From: Ktedonobacter sp. SOSP1-85
GTDB lineage: Bacteria; Chloroflexota; Ktedonobacteria; Ktedonobacterales; Ktedonobacteraceae
DNA length: 64,000 bases
NCBI RefSeq assembly: GCF_016587415.1
Contig: NZ_BNJI01000001.1
Coordinates: 5,867,501-5,931,500 of the forward strand
Direction of reading: 5' to 3'
A program made the position numbers and the translations under genes. Under the pieces are notes generated by a model. That model saw only the letters and a program-made list of their open reading frames with translations. It did no database searches and was not told where the DNA came from. This document shows, piece by piece, positions 1 to 8,555 of this stretch; the first letter of the stretch is position 1; every line of letters starts with the position of its first letter.

Positions 1-27
1 CGAGCGAGGAACGCCCTCGTTCGTTTT
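1..27. terminator. possible terminator hairpin at the left edge
   Basis: The first bases form an inverted repeat (CGAGCGAGG paired with CCTCGTTCG, 8 of 9 matching) followed by TTTT on the plus strand. It may end a gene lying left of the window. Bases 28-582 hold no open frame that I can support. Confidence 0.3.
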
Positions 28-582
28 AGTAATGTCTTAGAGACGTTGCGTGCTTACGGGAGATTCACGAGGTACTGATCCTTCTGTCTAGGCATGAAGT
101 TCGTAGACTCTCAAGTATCATCAGTTGTTGCCTTTCTAGAAGAAAGGGACCGCTGCCTTCTTCGGACAAAACGGGAAAATGCATGCGTGTCCTGCTGAGA
201 GGGTCAACTGTCTCACTTGCCCTGCTGCACAATTTGGAGTTGATATCGTCTGTTCTCAATCCAGAGATCACGCTGGAGGATCACAAGGTGCAGAAGAAAC
301 AGTGATAGACACGGTTACTCTCCCGTTCTTCTTCACCAGCTCACGATGAGAGGCGAGCCTTGCCCTGGCAAGGTCTCCCATAACAAGGAGAGGAGGGAAA
401 CACCAGAGAGAGAACAGGACCATCTCAGACGGTAGGTTTCGTTGATGAAGGGGGTTCTGAGCGCCAGTTGCTACAAGAGATTTGGTTGGAGGGGAAAGCT
501 TATACTAAGAAGTGTAGACTAGTTCAAGTATACCCTATTTCTAAGAAAATTGGAATGAAGAATGATCCCTTCGCTCTTTCGT

Positions 583-771
583 TTACCGCTCATAGGTCGC
601 CGTGAGCCATATATGCCCGAAGATATCCCGTCCCGCTACTGTACAAGAGACCAGTCGCCAGCCTCGTTCTGTGTGACGTTTCAAGTCGTGTTCATACTTC
701 TGATACGATGAACGAAACAGGCCGGGCCTATAACTCTTTACTTCTTGCTGTGATATGGCAGGTTGTGACAT
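583..771 (-). CDS. small DUF4177-like protein, 62 aa
   Basis: This 62-aa soluble protein has a segment YEHDLKRHTERGWRLVS followed by a GH-x-W strand and ends in TYER. That layout (amphipathic helix, GWxLV, terminal beta strand with Arg) resembles the DUF4177 family of small proteins with no assigned function; the assignment is by eye. An earlier in-frame codon would give 71 aa, but the chosen ATG follows a GAAGGAAAAAG ribosome site directly. A 19-codon open frame (785-844) and a hairpin (862-883) lie just upstream. The gene sits behind the truncated copy R1 of the three-copy cassette, so the R1 promoter may drive it. Confidence 0.5.
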   Translation of the reverse strand: MSQPAISQQEVKSYRPGLFRSSYQKYEHDLKRHTERGWRLVSCTVAGRDIFGHIWLTATYER

Positions 772-784
772 TGCTTTTTCCTTC

Positions 785-844
785 TCACCCGTTAACAAAC
801 CTGGTCTTTTCTTCTGAACTATACCGTTTTCGTTGAACAGACAT
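785..844 (-). CDS. possible 19-aa leader peptide upstream of the DUF4177-like gene
   Basis: The ATG follows a GGAGGAGGG Shine-Dalgarno sequence five bases upstream, and the frame stops 13 nt before the next start codon. The peptide is basic (RKRY-SSEEK). It could be a leader peptide coupled to the downstream gene or the broken start of an unrelated frame. I recognise no homologue. Confidence 0.3.
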   Translation of the reverse strand: MSVQRKRYSSEEKTRFVNG

Positions 845-861
845 CGTTTCCCTCCTCCAGA

Positions 862-883
862 CTTTCCACTTCATAGTGGAAAG
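862..883 (-). promoter_or_regulatory. perfect hairpin before the leader ORF
   Basis: A 9-bp perfect inverted repeat (CTTTCCACT / AGTGGAAAG) with a 4-nt loop sits immediately before the GGAGGAGGG ribosome site of the 19-codon frame. No U-run follows, so it is more likely an mRNA structure near the ribosome site, or an operator, than a terminator. Confidence 0.35.
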
Positions 884-926
884 AACCGGCTGCAAGGTTT
901 TACTCCAAGGTCTCGCATACGGCCAT

Positions 927-1010
927 CTATAACACTGTCTCTGGATACTCATCCGGTTGTGCGTTTCTCATCGCCTTGACTGGCGCGTGTGTTTCTTGAA
1001 TGATGGTCAT
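927..1010 (-). pseudogene. truncated copy (R1) of the 183-aa RW-repeat protein
   Basis: The first 25 or so codons match the starts of the genes at 20036 and 23102 almost exactly (QETHAPVKAMRNAQPDE). The similarity then stops abruptly and the frame ends two codons later. The upstream ribosome site AAGAAAGACAACACCT is also shared. This is the 3' breakpoint of cassette copy R1; unrelated sequence with the DUF4177-like gene follows. Confidence 0.7.
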
Positions 1011-1081
1011 AGGTGTTGTCTTTCTTGTGACCAAGAAGAGGAGCGCTTCTTCTGCTGAGAGTATGTCAACCGGGAGCAGAC

Positions 1082-1222
1082 TCATGAAACGGCGCCATCG
1101 GAGAGAGAGTGTCGTTTTCTTCGGTGGATTCGTTGGCGCCGATCCTGTGTCTCTCTGAACCAGAGAAGAGCTATCAGGAGTACGAAGAAGAGCAAGGGTA
1201 GAAGGAAGGTTTCCATAATCAT
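1082..1222 (-). CDS. mini membrane protein, cassette copy R1, 46 aa
   Basis: A short protein with one hydrophobic segment (about residues 5-21, LLPLLFFVLLIALLWF) followed by a strongly basic tail (RRQR..HRRKRH). It is nearly identical to the product at 19825 and homologous to that at 22889. A GGAGGAGAG sequence lies 14 nt before the start. The frame is open further upstream in all three copies, so a longer product is possible. Most likely a single-pass inner-membrane peptide with the basic tail in the cytoplasm; function unknown. Confidence 0.55.
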   Translation of the reverse strand: MIMETFLLPLLFFVLLIALLWFRETQDRRQRIHRRKRHSLSDGAVS

Positions 1223-1413
1223 GCAGTCCTGTATTTCTCTCCTCCAGATGCATCTGCCTGAGGGAAGAGAGGAGGCACAAACGCGAGAGAGCGAACATGA
1301 CCATTGGAGCAATCACGTTTACCGAATGGAGAGAGGAGGGCTCAGAGCATTGGTGGGTACGAGGAACATAGTGTGAGCGGCTTGACTCATGGGAAATTCT
1401 ATGGGCTACCTTT

Positions 1414-1441
1414 AGTATACACTATTCTAGAAAAAATACAA
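1414..1441 (-). promoter_or_regulatory. sigma-70-type promoter of cassette R1
   Basis: On the minus strand TTGTAT and TATACT are spaced by 16 bp. The same promoter (TTGTGT or TTGTAT, 17 bp, TATACT) stands at the same place in R2 and R3, and the roughly 185-nt leader that follows is also conserved in all three. Confidence 0.6.
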
Positions 1442-1679
1442 TATGTATTAATAGCAGAGAAAATACTCAATGAAAATATTTATTTACTAGTCCAAGTTTT
1501 AATTGCAACTACTAAAAAAATAGTATATAATAAGAATATCTCATCGCTATTTTCATGAGATATGTCTCGCGTATAAGATCCTCTTCACACTCACGACCAC
1601 CTTCTTCATTCATAATCTGGCATTTTTTCTTTCTATCATACACCCTTCACAGAGAAGCACTCTAGAGAAGGAGGCCAAC

Positions 1680-1796
1680 ATGCAACTCCTCATCCCTCTG
1701 ATACTCATCCTTGTCATCTTTTTGGGGTCCTTTGGGTATATGACCATTCGATATCACCTGGAAAGGCAAGCACAAAAAGATGAGGTTCTCCCATAA
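1680..1796 (+). CDS. single-pass mini membrane protein, 38 aa
   Basis: An excellent ribosome site (AGAAGGAGG, six bases before ATG) precedes a 38-codon frame. The product is a hydrophobic helix (residues 2-20, rich in L, I, V, F) and a charged tail (RYHLERQAQKDE). Its plan resembles the cassette mini proteins, but I see no clear sequence identity. No family recognised. The next gene, sufB, starts 141 bp downstream on the same strand. Confidence 0.55.
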   Translation: MQLLIPLILILVIFLGSFGYMTIRYHLERQAQKDEVLP

Positions 1797-1937
1797 GAGA
1801 AGTGACTGTTTATTTCCTCCGATGACGCTGATGCACAACACACATACGAATACATGAATTAGAAGTAGTTAAGTCAGAACTTATATACAGGAATACCGAG
1901 TTTCCTGCACGAAGAGCAATGTGAGAAGGAGTAAAGT

Positions 1938-3344
1938 ATGATGGGTACTCAGGTATATGATACAGAACAACAGGAGTATACTGCCGGATTCCACATGGCA
2001 GAAAAGTATGTCTTCAAGTCTGAGCGAGGACTAAGTAAGAAGGTTGTTGAGCAAATTTCCGAAATGAAGGGCGAGCCTGATTGGATGCGCCAATTCCGCC
2101 TCAAGAGCCTGGCCCTCTTCGAGAAGCGTCCCATGCCAACCTGGGGCGCTGATTTATCGGGAATCGATTTCGAGAACATTTACTACTATATTAAGCCGGT
2201 TGCCCAACAGGGAAAGACCTGGGATGACATTCCAGCTGAAATCAAGGAGACCTTTGATCGACTTGGTATACCGCAGGCTGAACAGAAGTTCCTGGCAGGT
2301 GTCACGGCGCAGTATGAGAGTGAAGCCGTCTATCACAAGATGCGGGCCGACCTTGAAAAGCTCGGTGTAATTTTCACTGATATGGATACGGCACTGCGCG
2401 AGTATCCCGACATCGTGAAAGAGCATTTCGGTACCGTTATTCCGCCGTCCGATAACAAATTTGCCTCGCTCAACAGCGCCGTGTGGAGTGGTGGCAGCTT
2501 TGTGTATGTGCCAGAGGGCGTGCGGGTGGAAATCCCTTTGCAAGCCTACTTTCGTATCAATGCTCAGAACATGGGCCAGTTCGAGCGCACGTTGATTATC
2601 GCTGCCCCCGGCTCCTATGTTCACTATGTGGAGGGATGTACCGCACCTACCTATGCAAGCGATAGCCTGCATAGTGCTGTCGTAGAGATTAAAGTAATGG
2701 AAGGTGCCCGTGTTCGTTACACAACCATCCAAAACTGGTCGAAGAACGTCTATAATCTCGTGACAAAGCGCGCGGTGGCATACCGGGACGCGACGATGGA
2801 ATGGGTCGATGGGAACCTCGGCTCGAAGGTAACGATGAAGTATCCCGCGGTCTTATTGATGGAGCCGGGCGCTCGTGGTGATATTCTCTCAGTGGCATTT
2901 GCTAGTGACGGGATGCACCTGGATGCTGGAGCGAAGGTCACGCATCTTGCTCCGCACACGACGTCGCAGATTCTCTCGAAGTCGGTCTCGAAAGGAAATG
3001 GTCGAGCTTCTTATCGTGGCCTGGTTCGCGTTAACCCGGGTGCGCACCACACCAAGTCCAGTGTGCGCTGTGACGCGCTCTTGCTCGATGAGCACGCTCG
3101 CACCGATACCTATCCGACGATTCGCGTTGAAGAGAACCAGACCGAAATCGGTCATGAGGCAACCGTCTCGAAGGTCGGTGATGATCAGCTTTTCTACCTG
3201 ATGAGCCGTGGCCTCCATGAGGCAGAGGCCTATTCGTTGATCGTCAATGGCTTCATCGAGCCAATCATGAAGGAACTTCCTATGGAGTACGCGGTTGAAT
3301 TGAACCGCCTGATCCAGTTGGAGATGTCGGGAAGCGTCGGCTAA
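1938..3344 (+). CDS. sufB: Fe-S cluster assembly scaffold protein SufB
   Basis: At 468 aa this has the usual length of SufB, the scaffold on which the SUF system builds Fe-S clusters in the cytoplasm with SufC (ATPase) and SufD. Typical segments are PPSDNKFASLNSAVWSGGSF, YVPEGVRVEIPLQAYFRIN, YVHYVEGCTAP and the C-terminal RCDALLLDEHARTDT, HEATVSKVG and LMSRGL. The cysteine in RCDALLLD lies where I recall the functionally important SufB cysteine. The start follows GAGAAGGAG with good spacing. Neither sufC nor sufD is adjacent: the next gene is convergent and unrelated, so this is an orphan sufB. Confidence 0.93.
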   Translation: MMGTQVYDTEQQEYTAGFHMAEKYVFKSERGLSKKVVEQISEMKGEPDWMRQFRLKSLALFEKRPMPTWGADLSGIDFENIYYYIKPVAQQGKTWDDIPAEIKETFDRLGIPQAEQKFLAGVTAQYESEAVYHKMRADLEKLGVIFTDMDTALREYPDIVKEHFGTVIPPSDNKFASLNSAVWSGGSFVYVPEGVRVEIPLQAYFRINAQNMGQFERTLIIAAPGSYVHYVEGCTAPTYASDSLHSAVVEIKVMEGARVRYTTIQNWSKNVYNLVTKRAVAYRDATMEWVDGNLGSKVTMKYPAVLLMEPGARGDILSVAFASDGMHLDAGAKVTHLAPHTTSQILSKSVSKGNGRASYRGLVRVNPGAHHTKSSVRCDALLLDEHARTDTYPTIRVEENQTEIGHEATVSKVGDDQLFYLMSRGLHEAEAYSLIVNGFIEPIMKELPMEYAVELNRLIQLEMSGSVG

Positions 3345-3483
3345 ACGGCAGTAACGAGCAGGGATCACTACTTGCGTTATTCTTGCTCGTTTTCATAACC
3401 ACATGAACAGAAAGACGATAACAACATCTTCCTCCTGGTAGATTGGCATACAAAACAACGACAGCGCACGTTCTAATGCGTCG

Positions 3484-4656
3484 CTATGACATGGTTTCTT
3501 CCTGCACCCCTCTCATTACCGGTACCGTATGCTCCCCTTCAACCTGGTCAGTGACCTGTTGCTTCACCTGTACAAATTGTTCAGGGCGATGCTGGCGCCA
3601 GCTAGACCAGAGTGCGACAATTATTACCTGAAGGACGCCCACGACAGGTGAGGCAAAGAGTGCGCCCCAGATACCAAAGAGTTCAGCGCCCGCAATCAGG
3701 GCCGCAATAGAAATCACTGGATGCAATCCAATCGCTTTCCCGACGATGCGCGGCCCTACGACATCACCTTCAATAATGTGAACAACTACGAAGTAGATCA
3801 ACACACCTAACGCGATCAACCATCCTTGTGTCAACGCAATCAGGATGCAGATAGCACCCGATACCAACGTCCCTAGAACGGGAATAAACTCCAGTACAAA
3901 TGCAAGCACGCCCAGCAATACAGCATAGGGAACATGAAAGGCGAACATTCCGCCGCCCACCAGGACACCTATTAAGGTTGAGAGAAGCAGTTGACCTCGA
4001 ATATAGCCCCCCACAATATGCTGTACCGCATCAAGCACGAAATTGGCCTGCGTAAGCCTTGGCGCATTTTGACGAATCCAATTTGATGCCCGCGATCCGT
4101 CGAGAAGCAGATAGACACTCAGGACCGCAATCACGATGACATCTAAAAGCACATCGAATACACCAGTGACAAAGGGCAGTGCGCTTCCGGCAGTTCCTTC
4201 AAGTCGACTGGTTATCTGAGTGCGAAACGATGCAATTTGGTCTGGAGTGAGACCAAACGAACGCAATGCCTGCTCAAAAGGAGAGAGCCGCGTTGCACTC
4301 GTAGGTGTGAGCAATGTGTGAATAGTCGAGGCTAGAGAGCTGACCTGGGCTATCGCAGTCGATACAATAAGGTAGATCAGGAAACTTAGAGCACCCAGCA
4401 CAACCAGGTACATAAACAGGATCGCCAGAAAACGCGGCATAAAGCGTTGCAATACTTTAACTCCAGGAGCAAGAGCATAGGCAAGCAATGCTGCAATCGC
4501 TAACAAGAGGAGAGTACGAATAATGTGGCTTGCTCCCCACAGGATAATGGCCACGACGGCAATCCAGGCTAGAATAGCAATCGGGATATCTCGTCGTCGC
4601 GCCCATGTTGTTGCGGTTTCCTCGACTCGAGGCATAGCGCGGGTGAAGAAGGACAT
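3484..4656 (-). CDS. AI-2E family (PerM/DUF20) membrane transporter
   Basis: The 390-aa protein has about eight hydrophobic segments: two close helices at residues 27-66, one near 85-105, a soluble stretch (about 110-160), and a dense group from 165 to 345. The GYIRGQLLLSTLIGVLVGGG and EFIPVLGTLVSGA blocks and the HIIEGDVVGPRIVGKAIGLHP loop are hallmarks of the AI-2E/PerM family, whose members include autoinducer-2 exporters and Na+/H+ antiporters. The substrate cannot be told from sequence. It stands alone, convergent with sufB and separated from it by about 140 bp. Confidence 0.88.
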   Translation of the reverse strand: MSFFTRAMPRVEETATTWARRRDIPIAILAWIAVVAIILWGASHIIRTLLLLAIAALLAYALAPGVKVLQRFMPRFLAILFMYLVVLGALSFLIYLIVSTAIAQVSSLASTIHTLLTPTSATRLSPFEQALRSFGLTPDQIASFRTQITSRLEGTAGSALPFVTGVFDVLLDVIVIAVLSVYLLLDGSRASNWIRQNAPRLTQANFVLDAVQHIVGGYIRGQLLLSTLIGVLVGGGMFAFHVPYAVLLGVLAFVLEFIPVLGTLVSGAICILIALTQGWLIALGVLIYFVVVHIIEGDVVGPRIVGKAIGLHPVISIAALIAGAELFGIWGALFASPVVGVLQVIIVALWSSWRQHRPEQFVQVKQQVTDQVEGEHTVPVMRGVQEETMS

Positions 4657-5075
4657 AAGAACTCCTCAGGCAAAAAACCTTTTTCAAGGAAGGCGGATCA
4701 AAGCACGGTCGTTTCTTGATCGTGAAATAGAAAATGACATGCTTTGTTTCTCAGTGATGTGCATTGCCTACGTAAACGGTGATTAAGGGGTTATCGGGAA
4801 TCCTGAGCATGACAATTGAGCATTTTCTCAAGGAATGCTTCACCATGCCAGGAAGAGGAACAATTGTTGGTGGATATCTTTGGGGCAAATACTTGCTAAT
4901 TCATACCCAAGAAGAACTGTTTGCTCACCTCGGGCATGGCCATCAAGGTGGAAACAATTTTCCGTATTATGCTTGACACGCCTTGATGAAAGTAAAAGTT
5001 ACATTTTCTCGACCTATGAAAAAGATACACTTTGAACAGGAGAATACACAGTCGCTTGCTGTAAAACCTTCACTA

Positions 5076-5135
5076 AATAACGCACAAGAGGCTAAAATGA
5101 CTTTTTTACTTTAGCCTCTTGTGCGTTATTTTTAT
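5076..5135 (+). terminator. perfect 21-bp hairpin terminator
   Basis: Perfect arms at 5076-5096 and 5110-5130 with a 13-nt loop, followed by a U-run on the plus strand (and preceded by A-rich sequence, so it could act both ways). Between 4657 and 5075 no gene is convincing, so its partner gene is unclear. Bases 5136-5678 also hold no supportable gene. Confidence 0.7.
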
Positions 5136-5678
5136 AGCCCTATTAAATTATGACCGCTATTCCTTTTTTCTCAAACAATCCATGGATGCCACTCAGTATG
5201 TCCTCTACGTCGTGAGGTTCTCTATACCTACCTTCATCAATGGAAGAGGATTGGGCTGACTAGATGTCCACGTTCATAGCGAATCAGGCCAGCAGTCTAG
5301 GATATGGCTCTCCCACATTCAAGCCACTCTCACATTGGGTCAATGCCAGTATAGCCACGCTACTTGCAGGATGACCCCTGTTTTCTGTTGCATCAGCTTT
5401 TCGTCCTGCTGGCTCACCCAGCCGTGTCGTTGCTCAATCCAACTCCGTTGTGCTCTCCCAACCACTCGCGCCATTGGTTCAATCAGGCATTCTGTTTAGA
5501 TCAACGCGCTGTGCTGTTGCTCTCTCCCCAGCCCTATTGCTGCTATCGCCTGGCTGGCATGCTGTTGCTGCGAAAAGCACTTCGCCTCCTGGTTGACGGC
5601 AGGACTGTTCTGCCTCCTTGCGTGAAAGCGACCTTGCTCAGATGTCTCCATCCTGTTCTCGTTCCCTGCGTAAGGTCG

Positions 5679-6367
5679 CTAAGCCGTTTCTTGTGCGAGC
5701 GAGTGCTGTGCCAGGATGCATTCCGAGAGCTGCGTTCTAGCCCGAAAGAACTGCGCCTTGACGGTGCCAATGGACAGGCTGAGGATGTACGCCATCTCTT
5801 CATACGTCCTGTCTTGAAGATAGCGCAAGATCAAGATGGTGCCGATATCTGCTCGGCAGTTGTACCAATTGCTCGCGTACGATGGTCTCGTCTGTCTGCT
5901 CGGTGTTCATCCCCTCAAGCCTCTGGTCCATCTGCTTGTTCGCGTGTCGCACGTTCCCCCGCGTGCGTCTTTCCCGTTGCTGAACACAAGATGTGAGGGC
6001 GATGCGATACAGCCAGGTCGAAAAGCGCACTTCGCCACGGAACCGATGGCAACCCCCGCCACGCCGCCAGGAACGTCTCCTGAGTACGCTCACTGGCAGC
6101 GTCGTCGTCCAGGAGTATCTGCACACTCAAAGTGAAGACGCAATGCTGGTATCTTTGCACGAGAAGCGCAAAGGCGTCCTGATTCCCCTGTTGACTCGCT
6201 TGGACAAGTTGAGCGTCATTTTGCTTGGTTTGGGAGAAGGCAATGCTCAGGAGAGACCTCACCTGGCAGTGTGATGAGTACGTTAGATCCTTGTTCCTCC
6301 AACATATTCGTCCTTGCCTCTCTTCGAGAGGGGTTTGCTCAAAAATGTGGTAGGGACGTGCAGGCAC
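5679..6367 (-). pseudogene. decayed ECF sigma-70 factor, two frameshifts
   Basis: Three overlapping minus frames join into one ECF sigma factor. The first (to about 6055) holds region 2: LVQASQQGNQDAFALLVQRY and ASERTQETFLAAWRGLPS. The second (about 6055-5840) gives FRGEVRFSTWLYRIA, the region 2.3-2.4 end and the linker, then QLPSRYR. The third (to the stop at 5679) gives region 4: ILILRYLQDRTYEEMAYILS and IGTVKAQFFRARTQL. Each junction is repaired by removing one base (near 6055 and 5840); neither lies in a homopolymer, so this looks like a real pseudogene. No anti-sigma gene was recognised nearby. Confidence 0.8.
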
Positions 6368-6527
6368 CTCTGGTGATTGGCATTACTTTCCTTCGATCTA
6401 CGACTGCAATGTCGTATCAGCTTCTGGACCGATTGATTGATAACCCGGTCCTTTACTTGCTCAAACTGATCAAAATGCGCCATTACGACAGGTATTGGGA
6501 AACGTTCACTCGAGGAATAGACAGCTA

Positions 6528-6556
6528 TAGACAAATACGGCCATGTATGCTATAAT
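6528..6556 (+). promoter_or_regulatory. promoter of tnpA, predicted leaderless transcript
   Basis: TAGACA and a consensus TATAAT are spaced by exactly 17 bp. The TATAAT ends at 6556, so transcription would start about 6563, which is the A of the tnpA ATG. No Shine-Dalgarno sequence precedes this ATG. The tnpA mRNA is therefore predicted to be leaderless or nearly so. Confidence 0.6.
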
Positions 6557-6562
6557 CATGAT

Positions 6563-7174
6563 ATGAAATTGATCGATTATGCGAAACAACAAGGCATTAG
6601 CTACCGAACCGCCTGGAGGTGGTATAAGGCAGGCAAGATCGCCGGGCACCAAATGGATACGGGCACTATTCTGGTGACAGAACCAGTGCCCGTGAAAGAA
6701 CGGCCTGCCCTTGCCAATGTGGTGGTGTACACGCGGGTGTCCTCAGCCGAAAACACGTCAAACCTGGACAGCCAGGCGGAACGGTTGGTAGCCTACTGTA
6801 CGGCGCGAGGCTATCAGGTGAGCAAGGTGGTCAAAGAAATCGGTTCTGGGGTCAATGACAATCGGCCCAAGTTTCTGGCGTTGCTGGCTGATCCAAGCAT
6901 TGGGCGCATCGTGATTGAACACAAAGATCGTGGCACGCGCTTTGGCTTTCGCTACATCGAAACGTTGCTCAAAACCTATGGGCGCGAGATTGAAGTGGTC
7001 AATCAAGCAGAGAGTGGCACCGAAGATTTGCTGGCTGACCTCACCAGCATCATTTATTCGTTCTGTGCTCGATTGTATGGGCAACGCCGGGCAAAGCGCA
7101 AAACGGAAAAAATTGTGCAAGAATTGGAGCAGGGAAGCTATGAAGAAGCGCAAGAAGCCCCCCAAGAAGGGTGA
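6563..7174 (+). CDS. tnpA: IS607-family serine recombinase TnpA
   Basis: The 203-aa protein starts with a MerR-like helix-turn-helix (residues 1-30, DYAKQQGISYRTAWRWYKAGK) and continues with a resolvase catalytic domain (about 50-180). VVVYTRVSS carries the catalytic serine (S60 or S61), and NLDSQAERL, RPKFLALLAD and VIEHKDRGTRFGF are the other conserved blocks. This order, with the DNA-binding domain N-terminal, defines IS607 transposases; length is normal. The protein would cut and join the element ends. tnpB begins inside its last codons. Confidence 0.93.
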   Translation: MKLIDYAKQQGISYRTAWRWYKAGKIAGHQMDTGTILVTEPVPVKERPALANVVVYTRVSSAENTSNLDSQAERLVAYCTARGYQVSKVVKEIGSGVNDNRPKFLALLADPSIGRIVIEHKDRGTRFGFRYIETLLKTYGREIEVVNQAESGTEDLLADLTSIIYSFCARLYGQRRAKRKTEKIVQELEQGSYEEAQEAPQEG

Positions 7175-8555
7175 GCCGCGTACCATCACGCGTGCAATCA
7201 CCCATATTGGATTGGAACGGGCAAATCCAGGCAAACTCGCTGCCCTGAACGAACTGGCCGAGGTCTATCTTGCGTTGATGCAGCAGTATGTGACGCTGTT
7301 TTGCGATGAGGAACTCCCCAACGGCTTTCGCGCTCCTTGCTTTCCGACCGCTCTCTCCGAGCGATGGCAACGCGTCGCGATCCAACAGGCGGCGGGCATC
7401 GCCAAGTCCTGGCGGACCAATCGCGCCAACGCCTATCAAGTGTATCTGGACGCGTTGGCTGAGTATCAGAAACAACGGGAAGAAGGCACGCTCAAAGCAG
7501 AAGCAAAGGAACCGCAATGGCGGGAGTGGAACATTCCGACGTTGCGCCAACCCTGCATTCAAGCCAATGTCAATGTGGTCCAATTGGAAGCAGCCACCGA
7601 TTCGACCGTGGATTACTGGCTCAAGGTTTCGACCCTGACGTTCAGAAAGCAACTTCTCATTCCGGTTGTGCTTGCTAACTACCACAAAATACAGCTCACT
7701 GATCCTCACACGGGCAAGCGTCGGAAGATCAATAGGAGTGTGGCCCTCAATAAACGAGCAGGGGCGTGGTGGTTGACCCTGACCTATGACGAAGAAATCC
7801 TGCCAGAGACCAGGAACGACGCGCCGGTCATTGGCATTGACGTCGGTATCGCCAATTTCATCACCACCTCCGATGGCAAACAGTACGGCTCGTTCAATGG
7901 GCGGATGAAAGAACGGAATCGGCAGGATCGCGAAAAACGACGGCGCAAGGCGAAACTGCGAGCCTGCTTGAAAAAGAAAGGCGTCCCCAAGGAGAAACTC
8001 CCCTCCACCACCAGTCGCACAGGACAGAGGCTCATCCGGCACATCAAGCAATCGATCAATCGAACCGTCAACCTCTGTTTTGAAGAACACGAAGGCTGTC
8101 AGTTTGCCTACGAACAATTATCAGTGCCCTCGATGCGCTTCAAAGCCCGCGCCATGAACGCGTACCTGCGTGCCTCCAACCTCGCGCATATTCCAGTGCA
8201 CCTTGAGTGGAATGCCACCAAACGCGGTGTCACCGCCACAAAGGTGAAGAGCGCCTATTCGTCGCAAGAGTGCCATGTGTGCCACTACATAGACCGAAAA
8301 AATCGCCCCAATCAGCAGACGTTCTGTTGCCGGGTTTGCGGTCACGCGACCCACGCAGACACTAACGCCGCGCAGAATATTGCATCGCGGCTTGGCGACC
8401 GGGAGTTGCGTGCCTGCCAGGACCGGCACCAAATCAAAGCACTGCTCCTCTTGCGGCATGAGCAGTGGAAGCAAGAATTCCGGTTCCTCGTAGTGGAACC
8501 GCCCGTCCAGTTGGATCTTTGGGCGTGCTCAGAGATGTCAACGGACGTAGGTTAA
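7140..8555 (+). CDS. tnpB: TnpB, RNA-guided nuclease of the IS607 element
   Basis: The 471-aa start at 7140 follows a GGGAAGCT site and overlaps tnpA by 35 nt. The frame is open upstream to 6915, but that part is only tnpA read in another frame. The RuvC-like catalytic residues are all present: D234 in IGIDVGIANF, E325 in AYEQLSVP and D407 in HADTNAAQN. A zinc finger (C378, C381, C397, C400) sits between the last two. TnpB proteins are omega-RNA-guided DNA nucleases, ancestors of Cas12, that help the element persist. About 45 residues follow the last catalytic block, where the omega-RNA normally overlaps the gene. No damage is visible, so the nuclease is probably active. Confidence 0.93.
   Translation: MKKRKKPPKKGEPRTITRAITHIGLERANPGKLAALNELAEVYLALMQQYVTLFCDEELPNGFRAPCFPTALSERWQRVAIQQAAGIAKSWRTNRANAYQVYLDALAEYQKQREEGTLKAEAKEPQWREWNIPTLRQPCIQANVNVVQLEAATDSTVDYWLKVSTLTFRKQLLIPVVLANYHKIQLTDPHTGKRRKINRSVALNKRAGAWWLTLTYDEEILPETRNDAPVIGIDVGIANFITTSDGKQYGSFNGRMKERNRQDREKRRRKAKLRACLKKKGVPKEKLPSTTSRTGQRLIRHIKQSINRTVNLCFEEHEGCQFAYEQLSVPSMRFKARAMNAYLRASNLAHIPVHLEWNATKRGVTATKVKSAYSSQECHVCHYIDRKNRPNQQTFCCRVCGHATHADTNAAQNIASRLGDRELRACQDRHQIKALLLLRHEQWKQEFRFLVVEPPVQLDLWACSEMSTDVG

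Noticed and set aside
1304..1558. 84-codon plus-strand frame over cassette R1
   Set aside because: It runs antisense through the conserved promoter and leader; similar frames in R2 and R3 exist only because the leader is conserved.
2154..2732. Open frame of 192 codons on the minus strand
   Set aside because: Antisense of sufB with no own start signals.
4779..4976. 65-codon frame starting with GTG, ending before the 5076 hairpin
   Set aside because: A 43-codon version has a weak AAGGAA site, but composition and start choice are ambiguous and no homologue is recognised. Not enough to call a gene.
5364..5996. Open frame of 210 codons on the plus strand
   Set aside because: It is antisense to the ECF sigma pseudogene, has no ribosome site and gives a Cys/Leu/Pro-rich sequence without domain character.
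7050..8117. Open frame of 355 codons on the minus strand
   Set aside because: Exact antisense shadow of tnpB, without ribosome site or recognisable domain.
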